Positions 1 through 6,275 of a stretch of DNA of 9,109 nucleotides are shown piece by piece. The DNA lies in the NCBI GenBank assembly GCA_946409145.1, contig CAMJVA010000052.1, positions 1 to 9,109 on the forward strand, read 5' to 3'. How positions within the stretch are numbered: the first letter of the stretch is position 1; every line of letters begins with the position of its first letter. Made by a program: the position numbers and the translations under genes. Source of the DNA: an uncultured Enterococcus sp. (GTDB taxonomy: Bacteria > Bacillota > Bacilli > Lactobacillales > Enterococcaceae). The notes under the pieces are model-generated. The model saw only the letters and a program-made list of their open reading frames with translations, did no database searches and was not told the DNA's origin.

Positions 1-604
1 CTACTTGAGCTGTGACTGTAGCAATTCCTGCTCCGGCTACGCCTAAATGAAATTGGGTGATTAAAATAATATCTAGGGAAATATTAACAATACTGGCAAT
101 GACTAAAAAAAACAAAGGTGTCCGACTATCCCCTAAAGCTCGCAAAATATTGGAGAGTAAATTAAAAGTAATGGAGGCTGGAATTCCCATAAAAATAATT
201 TTAATAAAACTTTCTGCTTGATCAATAATTTCTTCAGGGGTTTGCATCAGTTGTAAAATTTCCCGAACGAAAAATACGGAAAATAAGGTCAAAAAAATTC
301 CTGCTACTGCTGAAATCATCATACAAGTGGCAAAGCTTCTTCTCACTCCTTGAAAATCCTTTGCCCCAAAACGTTGGGCGGTAATAATCGAAAGTCCCGC
401 AGTGAGTCCTTGGGCAAAGCCGATAATTAAAAAGTTAATCGAACCAGTGGATCCTACAGCGGCTAAGGCATTTTCTCCTAAGGTCCGCCCTACAATTAAT
501 GTATCAGCAATATTATAAAATTGTTGAAATAAGTTACCAATAAATAAAGGAATCGTAAAATAAAAAATTAACTTGTAGGGTTTTCCCTGGGTCATATCTT
601 GCAT
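1..604 (-). CDS. MATE-family multidrug/Na+ antiporter, C-terminus cut by window edge
   Basis: Predicted integral membrane exporter of the MATE family, which uses ion gradients to expel drugs or metabolites. About 201 codons are visible and the frame stays open to position 1, so roughly the first half of a protein usually near 450 residues is present. Family hallmarks are the N-terminal PLFIGNLFQQFYNIADTLIV (residues 19-38), ILRALGDSRTP (153-163) and GVAGAGIATV (188-197). Hydrophobic segments lie near residues 12-30, 53-73, 92-115, 132-150 and 163-183. The ATG at 602-604 is preceded by GAGGA at 612-616 with a 7-base gap; a second ATG three codons in lacks as good a site. It lies 134 bases downstream of folA on the same strand and has a likely promoter of its own. 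It resembles MepA/DinF-like branches, but the substrate cannot be read from sequence. Confidence 0.9.
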   Translation of the reverse strand, partial: MQDMTQGKPYKLIFYFTIPLFIGNLFQQFYNIADTLIVGRTLGENALAAVGSTGSINFLIIGFAQGLTAGLSIITAQRFGAKDFQGVRRSFATCMMISAVAGIFLTLFSVFFVREILQLMQTPEEIIDQAESFIKIIFMGIPASITFNLLSNILRALGDSRTPLFFLVIASIVNISLDIILITQFHLGVAGAGIATVTAQV

Positions 605-638
605 TTAAGCATCCTCACTTTTTTTATTTTCTCCTGAT

Positions 639-666
639 AGAATAGCACTTTAGATAAAATATACAA
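639..666 (-). promoter_or_regulatory. candidate extended -10 promoter for the MATE gene
   Basis: On the minus strand, TTGTAT (661-666) is followed after 16 bases by TATTCT (639-644), which is directly preceded by TGC, giving the extended -10 pattern TGnTATTCT. The start codon lies about 35 bases downstream of the -10 box. The region between folA and this gene (605-738) otherwise shows no strong hairpin, so read-through from folA also remains possible. Identified by eye only. Confidence 0.5.
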
Positions 667-738
667 GCTTATGTTTTAAAAAAATAGGAACAAAGAAATT
701 CAGAGAAAAAAGCAACTAAATTTCAGTGTTCCACTTCA

Positions 739-1218
739 TTATTTTTTCTGATATAAACGAAATTCTCCCGATATTTGCGATTTTTCATCAAAGAACTTTT
801 TACTGTCTTTTAAAATAAAATTTGAAAAATCTACTTGAGGAAAATAAGTATCCCCGCAAAATTCTTCTAAGAGTTGTGTTTCATATAAATAATCAGCATA
901 AGGAAAAAACGCTTGATATAACTGACTGCCTCCCGTAATAAAAACTTCTTCTGTTTGAGCAAGAGCTAACACTTTAGACAGATCGTGATACACCGTCGCT
1001 CCTTTTTTCTTATAGGTTTCATCTTTCGTTAACACAATGGTTTTTCTTCCTGGTAAGAGACGTTCACCCATTCCTTGAAAAGTCTTTCTTCCCATAACAA
1101 TGGTTTTTCCCATAGTTGTTTCTTTGAAAAATTTTAAGTCAGTGGGAACAGACCAAGGTAGTTTGTCATCTTTTCCAATTAAACCATTTTTATCTTGAGC
1201 CCAAATTAAATTCAGCAT
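739..1218 (-). CDS. folA: dihydrofolate reductase
   Basis: Reduces dihydrofolate to tetrahydrofolate with NADPH in the cytosol; it regenerates the folate oxidised by ThyA and is the target of trimethoprim. The protein is 159 residues, the normal chromosomal DHFR length. Visible motifs are WAQDKNGLIGKD (6-17), LPW (20-22) followed by the catalytic acid Asp27, GRKTF (43-47) for NADPH, the cis-Gly-Gly turn ITGGSQLY (94-101) and GDTYFP (122-127). The ATG at 1216-1218 was chosen because AAGGAG (1224-1229) sits just upstream; an in-frame ATG at 1275 would lie inside thyA and lacks this support. The gene starts 10 bases after the thyA stop, and its SD overlaps that stop, so translation is probably coupled. 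Ser23 replaces the usual His or Asn after LPW, and Tyr101 sits where many Gram-positive enzymes have Phe. No clear terminator follows. Confidence 0.97.
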   Translation of the reverse strand: MLNLIWAQDKNGLIGKDDKLPWSVPTDLKFFKETTMGKTIVMGRKTFQGMGERLLPGRKTIVLTKDETYKKKGATVYHDLSKVLALAQTEEVFITGGSQLYQAFFPYADYLYETQLLEEFCGDTYFPQVDFSNFILKDSKKFFDEKSQISGEFRLYQKK

Positions 1219-1223
1219 GGTTT

Positions 1224-1231
1224 CTCCTTTA
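1224..1231 (-). promoter_or_regulatory. folA ribosome binding site overlapping the thyA stop codon
   Basis: The minus strand reads TAAAGGAG: the thyA TAA stop (1229-1231) shares two bases with the AAGGAG SD of folA (1224-1229). The folA ATG follows after 5 bases. This geometry suggests translational coupling and decides the folA start. Confidence 0.85.
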
Positions 1232-2176
1232 CACTGCAATCGGTGCTTTAATTCCTGGAGCTGGGTGGTAGTCAATTAAAGAAATATCTTCCATGGTAAA
1301 GTCAAAAATAGAATATTTTTCTGGATTTAAAAGAAGTTTAGGAGGAGCACTTGGGGTTCTAGTTAATTGGAGTTTCATTTGTTCTAAGTGATTTTCATAC
1401 AAATGAGCATCTCCTAAAGTATGCACAAATTCTCCTACTTCTAACTGGCATTCATGAGCAATTAAATGAGTTAATAAGGCATAAGAAGCAATATTAAATG
1501 GAACCCCTAAAAAAACATCCCCACTTCTTTGATAAAGTTGGCAAGATAATTTCCCATTAGCAACATAAAACTGAAATAAAGTGTGACACGGAGGAAGAGC
1601 CATTGTTGGTACATCTTCTGGATTCCAAGCCGAAACAATTAAACGTCTAGAGTCGGGATTTTTTTTGATCATTTCAATGACATCTTTAATTTGATCAATT
1701 TCTTCTCCATTTTTCTTTTGCCAATGGCGCCACTGAGAACCATAAATATTGCCTAAATCCCCATATTTTTCCGCAAAGTCAGCATCATTTAAAATTTGCT
1801 CGTTGAATTTTTTTAACTCTTCTTGGTAAATCTTATTAAACTGTTCATCAGCTAAAGCTCGGTGATTAAAATCAGTCATATCAGGACCTGTATAGACTGG
1901 ACTTTTTACAAAGCGTTCAAAAGCCCATTCATCCCAAATATGATTATTGTGCTCTAGTAAAAATCTAATATTGGTGTCTCCTTTTAAAAACCAAAGTAAT
2001 TCAGATTTAATTAAGCCAAAAGGGACCCTTTTAGTGGTTAATAAAGGAAAACCTTCTGCTAGGTTAAAACGCATTTGATAACCAAAAATCGACCTTGTTC
2101 CTGTATTAGTACGGTCGGTTTTGATATTTCCTTCAGTTAAAATTTTTCTTCCCAGATTTAGATAAGCTTCTTCCAT
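1229..2176 (-). CDS. thyA: thymidylate synthase
   Basis: Methylates dUMP to dTMP using methylene-tetrahydrofolate, releasing dihydrofolate for FolA. The protein has 315 residues, close to the Lactobacillus casei enzyme (316), and retains the roughly 50-residue insertion (about 90-140) of that type. Visible residues are the phosphate-binding Arg22 in DRTNTGTRSIFG, Arg177-Arg178 in DSRRLIVSAWNP, the catalytic nucleophile Cys197 in LPPCHTLFQF, Asp220 in QRSGDVFLGVPFNIASY, Asn228 (pyrimidine recognition) and His258/Tyr260 in HTLGDAHLYENH. Each is one less than the familiar L. casei number. The start at 2174-2176 is set by TAGGAGG at 2184-2190, which overlaps the stop of the upstream ABC-F gene. 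The in-frame ATG at 2215 would lie inside that gene and is rejected. It is the middle gene of an ABC-F/thyA/folA unit. All key residues are present. Confidence 0.98.
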   Translation of the reverse strand: MEEAYLNLGRKILTEGNIKTDRTNTGTRSIFGYQMRFNLAEGFPLLTTKRVPFGLIKSELLWFLKGDTNIRFLLEHNNHIWDEWAFERFVKSPVYTGPDMTDFNHRALADEQFNKIYQEELKKFNEQILNDADFAEKYGDLGNIYGSQWRHWQKKNGEEIDQIKDVIEMIKKNPDSRRLIVSAWNPEDVPTMALPPCHTLFQFYVANGKLSCQLYQRSGDVFLGVPFNIASYALLTHLIAHECQLEVGEFVHTLGDAHLYENHLEQMKLQLTRTPSAPPKLLLNPEKYSIFDFTMEDISLIDYHPAPGIKAPIAV

Positions 2177-2183
2177 CACTTTT

Positions 2184-2190
2184 CCTCCTA
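2184..2190 (-). promoter_or_regulatory. thyA ribosome binding site overlapping the ABC-F stop codon
   Basis: The minus strand reads TAGGAGG: the TAG stop of the ABC-F gene (2188-2190) forms the first bases of the AGGAGG SD of thyA, 7 bases before its ATG. The same stop/SD overlap recurs at the thyA-folA junction, suggesting that ribosomes finishing one gene help to start the next. Confidence 0.85.
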
Positions 2191-4068
2191 GACAAATTGA
2201 GAAAGATATTCCCAACGATTCATTTTTTCTTCTAAGTGTGCTTCATTGGTTTCAAGATCTTTTTGTAACTCTTCTAAAGCTAGAAAATCGCTCCCCATTG
2301 TTTTCATTTTTTCTTTAATTTCTTGAGAAATATTTTCTAGTTTTTCAATTTCTTCTTCAATGGTTTCCCATTCTTTTTTCTCCATGTAAGTGAGTTTTAC
2401 TTTTTCTTTTGGCTTTTCTGCTAAAACTTTTTTCACTGGAGACGTTTTTTCTGGTGCTTTTTCTTCTTTTTCTTTTAAAAGATAATCGGAAATAGTGCCA
2501 TAGTAGTACTCATAGTTCCCCTGACCTTTTAAAATTAGCAATTTCGTCACGGTTTTGTCTAAGAAATAGCGATCATGGGAAACAGCAATGACACTTCCAG
2601 GAAATTCTTTTAAATAATCTTCTAAAACGGTTAATGTGGCAATATCTAAATCATTCGTTGGTTCATCTAAGAATAAAACATTGGGTTGGCTCATTAATAG
2701 TTTGAGTAAATAAAGGCGACGTTTTTCTCCTCCAGAAAGTTTAGCAATTAAAGTCCCATGCATAAAGCGAGGAAATAAAAAGCGTTCTAACATTTCTGGA
2801 ACAGAAATTTTTTGTCCTTCTTTGTTTTCCACTTCCTCAGCAATTTCTTGCAAATAAGAAATCATTCGTTTATCTTCTGGAATACTTTCTAATTCTTGGG
2901 TGTAAAAAGCGAGTTTTACAGTTTCTCCAATATCATAAATCCCAGAAGTTAAAGGGAGTTTTCCAGCTAAAATGTTTAATAAGGTGGTTTTCCCCACCCC
3001 ATTATCTCCCACAATTCCTAAGCGGTCAGAAGCTTGAACTAATAAATTAAAATCCTTTAAAATTATTTTATTTTCAATTTGATAATTAGCATCTTTTAAT
3101 TGTAAAACTTTTTTTCCTAAACGAGTAGTAGCCAGATCCATGGAAAGTTCTTCTTTTTGCCCTTGATTTTCCTTTAGCGTTTTTTCCAGTTCATTAAACC
3201 GATTAATTCTTGCTTGCTGTTTGGTTCCTCTGGCTTGAACCCCTGCTCGCATCCAAGAAAGTTCTTGTTTATATAATTGTTTATCTTTTTGCGCTTTCAC
3301 ACTTAAACTTTCATTTAACGCATCTTTTTGTAGTAAGTAACTTTCATAGTTTCCTTTTATCTCTAAAAGATTCCCTTGATCTAGTTCAAAAATACGATTA
3401 GTCACTCGATCCAAAAAGTACCGATCATGAGTCACCATTAAAAGGGACCCTTGATAATTTTTCAAATAGTTTTCCAGCCAGGTAATAGCTTCAATATCCA
3501 GGTGGTTCGTAGGTTCATCTAAGAGTAGTAAGTCAAAGTCTTCTACTAATACTTGGGCTAAAGCCACTCGCTTTTTTTGTCCCCCAGAAAGTTCCTTAAT
3601 TTTTTGCTTATTTAAAGGAATATTTAATTGGGTTAAAATCCCTTTCACCTTAGCTTCAAGTTGCCAAACATCTTTAGCATTCATTTCTTCTTGTAATTTA
3701 AGCAGTTTTTCTTGGAGTTGAGTATCTTCTGGAGATTCTTCTAAATCTAAAAGAAGCTTTTCATACTCTTTCAACAACTTAATTTTTGGGCTGTCTCCTG
3801 CTAAAATAGCGGATAAAACATCTTTGTCTTCAGGAAAAATAGTTTCTTGACTTAACATAGCAATTTTATAATCAGGAGAAGTTTGAATACTTCCTTTATT
3901 TTCTGAGGTGTCTTGTCCTGTTAAAATTTTTAACAAGGTACTTTTTCCTGTGCCATTGGTTCCAATTAAACCAATTCGGTCTTTTTCATGAATCAAAAAA
4001 GAAATATTATTTAAGAGAATTTTTTCTCCATAAGTCTTGGTTAATCCTTCTGCTTTTAGTTCTTGCAA
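2188..4068 (-). CDS. yfmR: ABC-F family ATPase, YfmR/Uup type translation factor
   Basis: Soluble tandem ABC ATPase with no membrane segments. Members of this subgroup bind the ribosome; B. subtilis YfmR relieves stalling, notably at proline-rich stretches, alongside EF-P. The protein is 626 residues, close to YfmR. Domain 1 has Walker A GTNGTGKST (36-44), signature LSGGQ (160-164), DEPTNHLD (184-191) and switch His214. The inter-domain linker with the YxSYL-type element and charged helices spans about 240-320. Domain 2 has GDNGVGKTT (354-362), LSGGE (444-448), DEPTNDLD (468-475) and His498. A Lys/Glu-rich stretch (532-558) leads to a C-terminal coiled coil (about 560-626) typical of Uup/YfmR. 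The start is TTG at 4066-4068, because GGAGGT (4075-4080) precedes it and the domain begins at once; upstream in-frame ATG codons lie in the promoter, terminator and neighbouring gene. Both catalytic Glu (185, 469) are intact. Assignment to YfmR rather than another ABC-F subgroup rests on length and the C-terminal coiled coil. Confidence 0.92.
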   Translation of the reverse strand: MQELKAEGLTKTYGEKILLNNISFLIHEKDRIGLIGTNGTGKSTLLKILTGQDTSENKGSIQTSPDYKIAMLSQETIFPEDKDVLSAILAGDSPKIKLLKEYEKLLLDLEESPEDTQLQEKLLKLQEEMNAKDVWQLEAKVKGILTQLNIPLNKQKIKELSGGQKKRVALAQVLVEDFDLLLLDEPTNHLDIEAITWLENYLKNYQGSLLMVTHDRYFLDRVTNRIFELDQGNLLEIKGNYESYLLQKDALNESLSVKAQKDKQLYKQELSWMRAGVQARGTKQQARINRFNELEKTLKENQGQKEELSMDLATTRLGKKVLQLKDANYQIENKIILKDFNLLVQASDRLGIVGDNGVGKTTLLNILAGKLPLTSGIYDIGETVKLAFYTQELESIPEDKRMISYLQEIAEEVENKEGQKISVPEMLERFLFPRFMHGTLIAKLSGGEKRRLYLLKLLMSQPNVLFLDEPTNDLDIATLTVLEDYLKEFPGSVIAVSHDRYFLDKTVTKLLILKGQGNYEYYYGTISDYLLKEKEEKAPEKTSPVKKVLAEKPKEKVKLTYMEKKEWETIEEEIEKLENISQEIKEKMKTMGSDFLALEELQKDLETNEAHLEEKMNRWEYLSQFV

Positions 4069-4074
4069 AAAATC

Positions 4075-4080
4075 ACCTCC
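4075..4080 (-). promoter_or_regulatory. strong SD that fixes a TTG start
   Basis: GGAGGT (minus strand) lies 6 bases before TTG 4066-4068. No ATG or GTG occurs at suitable spacing, so this SD is the main evidence that the ABC-F protein begins with a TTG codon, giving MQELKAEGLTKTYG. Confidence 0.8.
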
Positions 4081-4094
4081 AGTTATTCTTACAT

Positions 4095-4121
4095 ATTTTA
4101 GCATAGTTTCAAAAAGGACAA
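4095..4121 (-). promoter_or_regulatory. candidate extended -10 promoter for the ABC-F/thyA/folA unit
   Basis: On the minus strand TGCTAAAAT (4095-4103) matches the extended -10 form TGnTAnAAT. A weak -35 element TTGTCC (4116-4121) stands 15 bases upstream; TATTGT, two bases further out, gives a 17-base spacer instead. It lies between the terminator at 4149-4176 and the SD at 4075-4080, giving a leader of about 20 bases, which is the expected place for a promoter. Confidence 0.55.
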
Positions 4122-4141
4122 TACCGTTCCCAGAAAAAAGA

Positions 4142-4176
4142 CCATAAAAAAAGTGAGACAAATTTGTCTCACTTTT
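4142..4176 (-). terminator. Rho-independent terminator, 28-base perfect palindrome
   Basis: Positions 4149-4176 form a perfect inverted repeat: AAAAGTGAGACAAA paired with TTTGTCTCACTTTT, with no unpaired centre (in RNA the central AAATTT would form the loop). On the minus strand the stem runs into seven T residues (4146-4152, partly in the stem), as expected for a terminator of the 153-residue protein gene whose stop lies 11 bases upstream. On the plus strand the T run is only four bases, so it mainly serves minus-strand transcription. Confidence 0.88.
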
Positions 4177-4186
4177 AAACGTCTTA

Positions 4187-4648
4187 TTAAAACTCTTTGC
4201 CGTAAACATCTTCCACTGATTTTTCTGGATCAATAACAATGTATAAACAATTGTTCTTTTCAGAAACTTTTGTAGATTGATATTCATTGTCTAACCCTTC
4301 TTGGAAAGGTGTTTCTTTATCTTTATATGGGAAATAAATTAAATCAGGTAGTCCATGATGATATAAAATTTCCATTTTTTCAATATCTTGATATTTTAAA
4401 GCCCGAGAAAACATTCCCAATTCCAAACCACCTAGATTAATATCTTCTGTGGTTACATGATCTGCTTCAGGGAAAATTTCGATTTTAAAACTTTGTGCTG
4501 GGTGAATTTCTACAAATTCACTATCCCCAATTCGACCAAAACTCGTGGAAACTTGTTTAATCCATAAATCCCCAATATAACGACGATTTACTGTCCAAGT
4601 TTCCCCATTACGAAAATAAAATTTTAAGCCTGTCATTGCTTTTGCCAT
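4187..4648 (-). CDS. conserved protein of unknown function (153 residues)
   Basis: I do not recognise a named domain. The sequence resembles uncharacterised cytosolic proteins that I recall being conserved in Enterococcus and relatives, but no role is known to me. The N-terminal half (about 8-75) alternates charged and hydrophobic residues in short strands (FYFRNGETWTV, DLWIKQVSTSFGRIG, FKIEIFPEAD), suggesting a beta-rich fold. A central part (76-108) includes YQDIEKMEILYHHGLPDLIYF, and a short strand LYIVID (135-140) lies near the end. There is no signal peptide or membrane segment and only one cysteine (134). The ATG at 4646-4648 follows AAGGAGA; an in-frame ATG at 4690 lacks an SD. It has a candidate promoter upstream and a strong terminator 11 bases downstream, so it may be transcribed alone or with the thioesterase gene 71 bases upstream. 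Coding is convincing; function is unknown. Confidence 0.85.
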   Translation of the reverse strand: MAKAMTGLKFYFRNGETWTVNRRYIGDLWIKQVSTSFGRIGDSEFVEIHPAQSFKIEIFPEADHVTTEDINLGGLELGMFSRALKYQDIEKMEILYHHGLPDLIYFPYKDKETPFQEGLDNEYQSTKVSEKNNCLYIVIDPEKSVEDVYGKEF

Positions 4649-4680
4649 GATACATTCTCCTTTTCGTTTCCTATAAAATA

Positions 4681-4709
4681 AGTTTAGCACAAGTATTTTA
4701 TTTTTTCAT
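4681..4709 (-). promoter_or_regulatory. weak candidate promoter for the 153-residue protein gene
   Basis: On the minus strand ATGAAA (4704-4709, four of six to the -35 consensus) is followed after 17 bases by TAAACT (4681-4686), preceded by TGC (4687-4689) as an extended -10. The start codon is 32 bases downstream of the -10. The surrounding sequence is AT-rich, so chance matches are likely. Confidence 0.35.
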
Positions 4710-4719
4710 GGAATTTGAA

Positions 4720-5073
4720 TTAATTCAGTTTTTCCATAAAAGACTTTGCCGCTACCCTCACTCGAAGGTGAACCCCTTTGGCAATAAGTTCGTCTTTAGA
4801 AAATGCTTCAAAAGTAAACGTAAAACTTGTTTTCCCCATTTTTTCTAACTGACTTTTAATCACCACTTCTTCTCCTACTTTTGTGGCTTTTAAATGGTCT
4901 AGATTCATTTTTACACCTACCGTGGTGTCTCCTTTAGCTAATTGGTCACTAATAGACGTAAGACAAGTATTTTCTACCATGGCCACTAGTCTTGGAGTGG
5001 AAAGAACAGGTAACAAGCCTGATCCTAAAGCTTTAGCCGTATCATTTTCTGCTACAATAAAGGTTTGTTCCAT
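4720..5073 (-). CDS. FlK-type hot-dog thioesterase family protein
   Basis: Small cytosolic hot-dog fold protein of 117 residues resembling FlK, the fluoroacetyl-CoA thioesterase of Streptomyces cattleya. Thr26, Glu34 and His60 match the FlK catalytic set Thr42, Glu50 and His76 with one constant offset of 16, so the spacing is preserved exactly. The Thr is in LSTPRLVAMVEN, the Glu nine bases of protein later in the same helix, and the His in NLDHLKATKVGEEV. The remaining C-terminal strands (68-110) complete the fold. The substrate is unknown; hydrolysis of a small acyl-CoA or a housekeeping role is inference, and there is no reason to expect fluoroacetate here. The ATG at 5071-5073 is set by AGGAGG (5081-5086), 7 bases away. 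The gene overlaps the end of cca by 22 bases, so it is probably made from the cca transcript and translationally coupled. Confidence 0.85.
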   Translation of the reverse strand: MEQTFIVAENDTAKALGSGLLPVLSTPRLVAMVENTCLTSISDQLAKGDTTVGVKMNLDHLKATKVGEEVVIKSQLEKMGKTSFTFTFEAFSKDELIAKGVHLRVRVAAKSFMEKLN

Positions 5074-6275
5074 GAAAATTCCTCCTGAATTAAAGTTAAT
5101 AAACTTTCTTTTTCATTTTTAACCAGTCCTAAGACGACTTGTTTTTCAATAAATTCAATACTATCCCCTACCCATTTTCCACCTGGCTTTTTAAAGTAAG
5201 CTAAAATATCTTCCCCAGAAATAGCCAGTTCTTGTCTTTTTTTAATAGGTAAAGCGGCAAAAATTTCTTTCAAACGTGTCTTTTCTGGGGTTAAGCCATA
5301 AAAAGGCAAGATATCTTCTAATTTCTCAGCAAGTTCCACACCTAAATAATATATTTCTAAACTTTGTAAAAAGCCTTGTTTTCTTAAAGGTAAATAAGTC
5401 ATTAAAGCTTTCATTTGTCTTAACGTATCATTAGGTAATTTCCACGCTTTCACAAAGTCATTTAGATTTTTCTTTGAAGAAAGTAAATCATATAACAAGG
5501 TCCAGCCAATAATTGAGTCTTTCACAGAAGAAATTTTTAAAGCTTCTTGAAAATTTAAAATGGCTTCTCCTTCATTTTTTAACAAAGGCGTGTATTCATA
5601 AAGTTCGCTTTGAAAAAAAACAGCTAAACCAAAAGGGGCGAATTCTCCTTGAAATAATTTTTCAAATTCAACGCGAATTCGTTCAATAGCAATATTTTCT
5701 AATAAATGATGCCATTTTTTCATGGCAAAAAAAGTCTCTTCTTCTAAAGTAAAACCAAGTTGTCCGGCAAAACGAACCCCCCGCATCATTCTTAAAGCAT
5801 CTTCAAAAAATCTTTCTTCTGGATTCCCCACTGCTCGAATTACTTTTTTCTCTAAGTCTAAGAGACCATCGAATAAATCAATTAAATTACCTTCATAATC
5901 AACAGCTAAAGCATTCATAGTAAAATCTCGCCGTTTTAAATCTTCTTTTAAAGAGCGAACAAATTCTACTTTATCAGGACGTCTAAAATCCTCATAGCCA
6001 GACTCCGTTCTGAAAGTGGTAATTTCATAAGTTTCTCCATTTTCTAAAACAGCAATGGTTCCATGTTGAATACCTAAATCAAAGGTTTTTTTGAAAATAT
6101 GGGCCACTTCATAAGGCGTCGCGCTAGTAGCAATATCCACATCATGAATAGGATGTTGCAACAAACAATCTCTCACACAGCCTCCTACAAAATACGCCTC
6201 AAAACCCGCTTCTTGAATTTTTTTTAAAATCGGCAAAGCTTTTACAAATTCTAAAGGAAAATGTTCAATTTTCAT
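5052..6275 (-). CDS. cca: CCA-adding tRNA nucleotidyltransferase
   Basis: Adds or repairs the 3'-terminal CCA of tRNAs using CTP and ATP without a nucleic acid template. The 407-residue length fits Firmicute class II enzymes. The head domain shows VGGCVRD (30-36), the metal-binding DVD (Asp45, Asp47) in HDVDIATSA, RRDFTMNA (115-122) with LIDLFDGLLDL (131-141), and the nucleotide-selecting motif EDALRMMRGVRFA (158-170). The motif near 196-208 (AIERIRVEFEKLF) follows. The C-terminal body and tail (about 210-407) is the usual variable helical region that holds the tRNA. The ATG at 6273-6275 was chosen because the protein aligns from MKIE; GAGG at 6285-6288 is its likely SD. It overlaps the MazG-like gene by 11 bases and the thioesterase gene by 22, indicating one operon. 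All catalytic residues are intact. Confidence 0.97.
   Translation of the reverse strand: MKIEHFPLEFVKALPILKKIQEAGFEAYFVGGCVRDCLLQHPIHDVDIATSATPYEVAHIFKKTFDLGIQHGTIAVLENGETYEITTFRTESGYEDFRRPDKVEFVRSLKEDLKRRDFTMNALAVDYEGNLIDLFDGLLDLEKKVIRAVGNPEERFFEDALRMMRGVRFAGQLGFTLEEETFFAMKKWHHLLENIAIERIRVEFEKLFQGEFAPFGLAVFFQSELYEYTPLLKNEGEAILNFQEALKISSVKDSIIGWTLLYDLLSSKKNLNDFVKAWKLPNDTLRQMKALMTYLPLRKQGFLQSLEIYYLGVELAEKLEDILPFYGLTPEKTRLKEIFAALPIKKRQELAISGEDILAYFKKPGGKWVGDSIEFIEKQVVLGLVKNEKESLLTLIQEEFSWNKPLL

Noticed and set aside
700..738. Terminator after folA (AGTGGAACACT then a T run)
   Set aside because: Only a four-pair stem with a three-base loop, and the T run is over 10 bases away; too weak to call.
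3210..3401. Plus-strand 63-codon open frame
   Set aside because: It lies wholly inside the ABC-F gene on the opposite strand, has no SD, and the minus-strand frame shows clear linker-domain conservation.
4069..4287. 73-residue N-terminal extension of the ABC-F protein
   Set aside because: It would read through the end of the neighbouring gene, the terminator and the promoter; the TTG with GGAGGT is far better supported.
4672..4700. Terminator after the thioesterase gene (AT hairpin ATAAAATA/TATTTTAT on the minus strand)
   Set aside because: The stem has only A-T pairs and no following T run, and it overlaps the promoter candidate, so transcription from cca may continue into the next gene.
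4883..5122. Plus-strand 79-codon open frame
   Set aside because: Antisense to the thioesterase and the end of cca, with no SD or recognisable motif.
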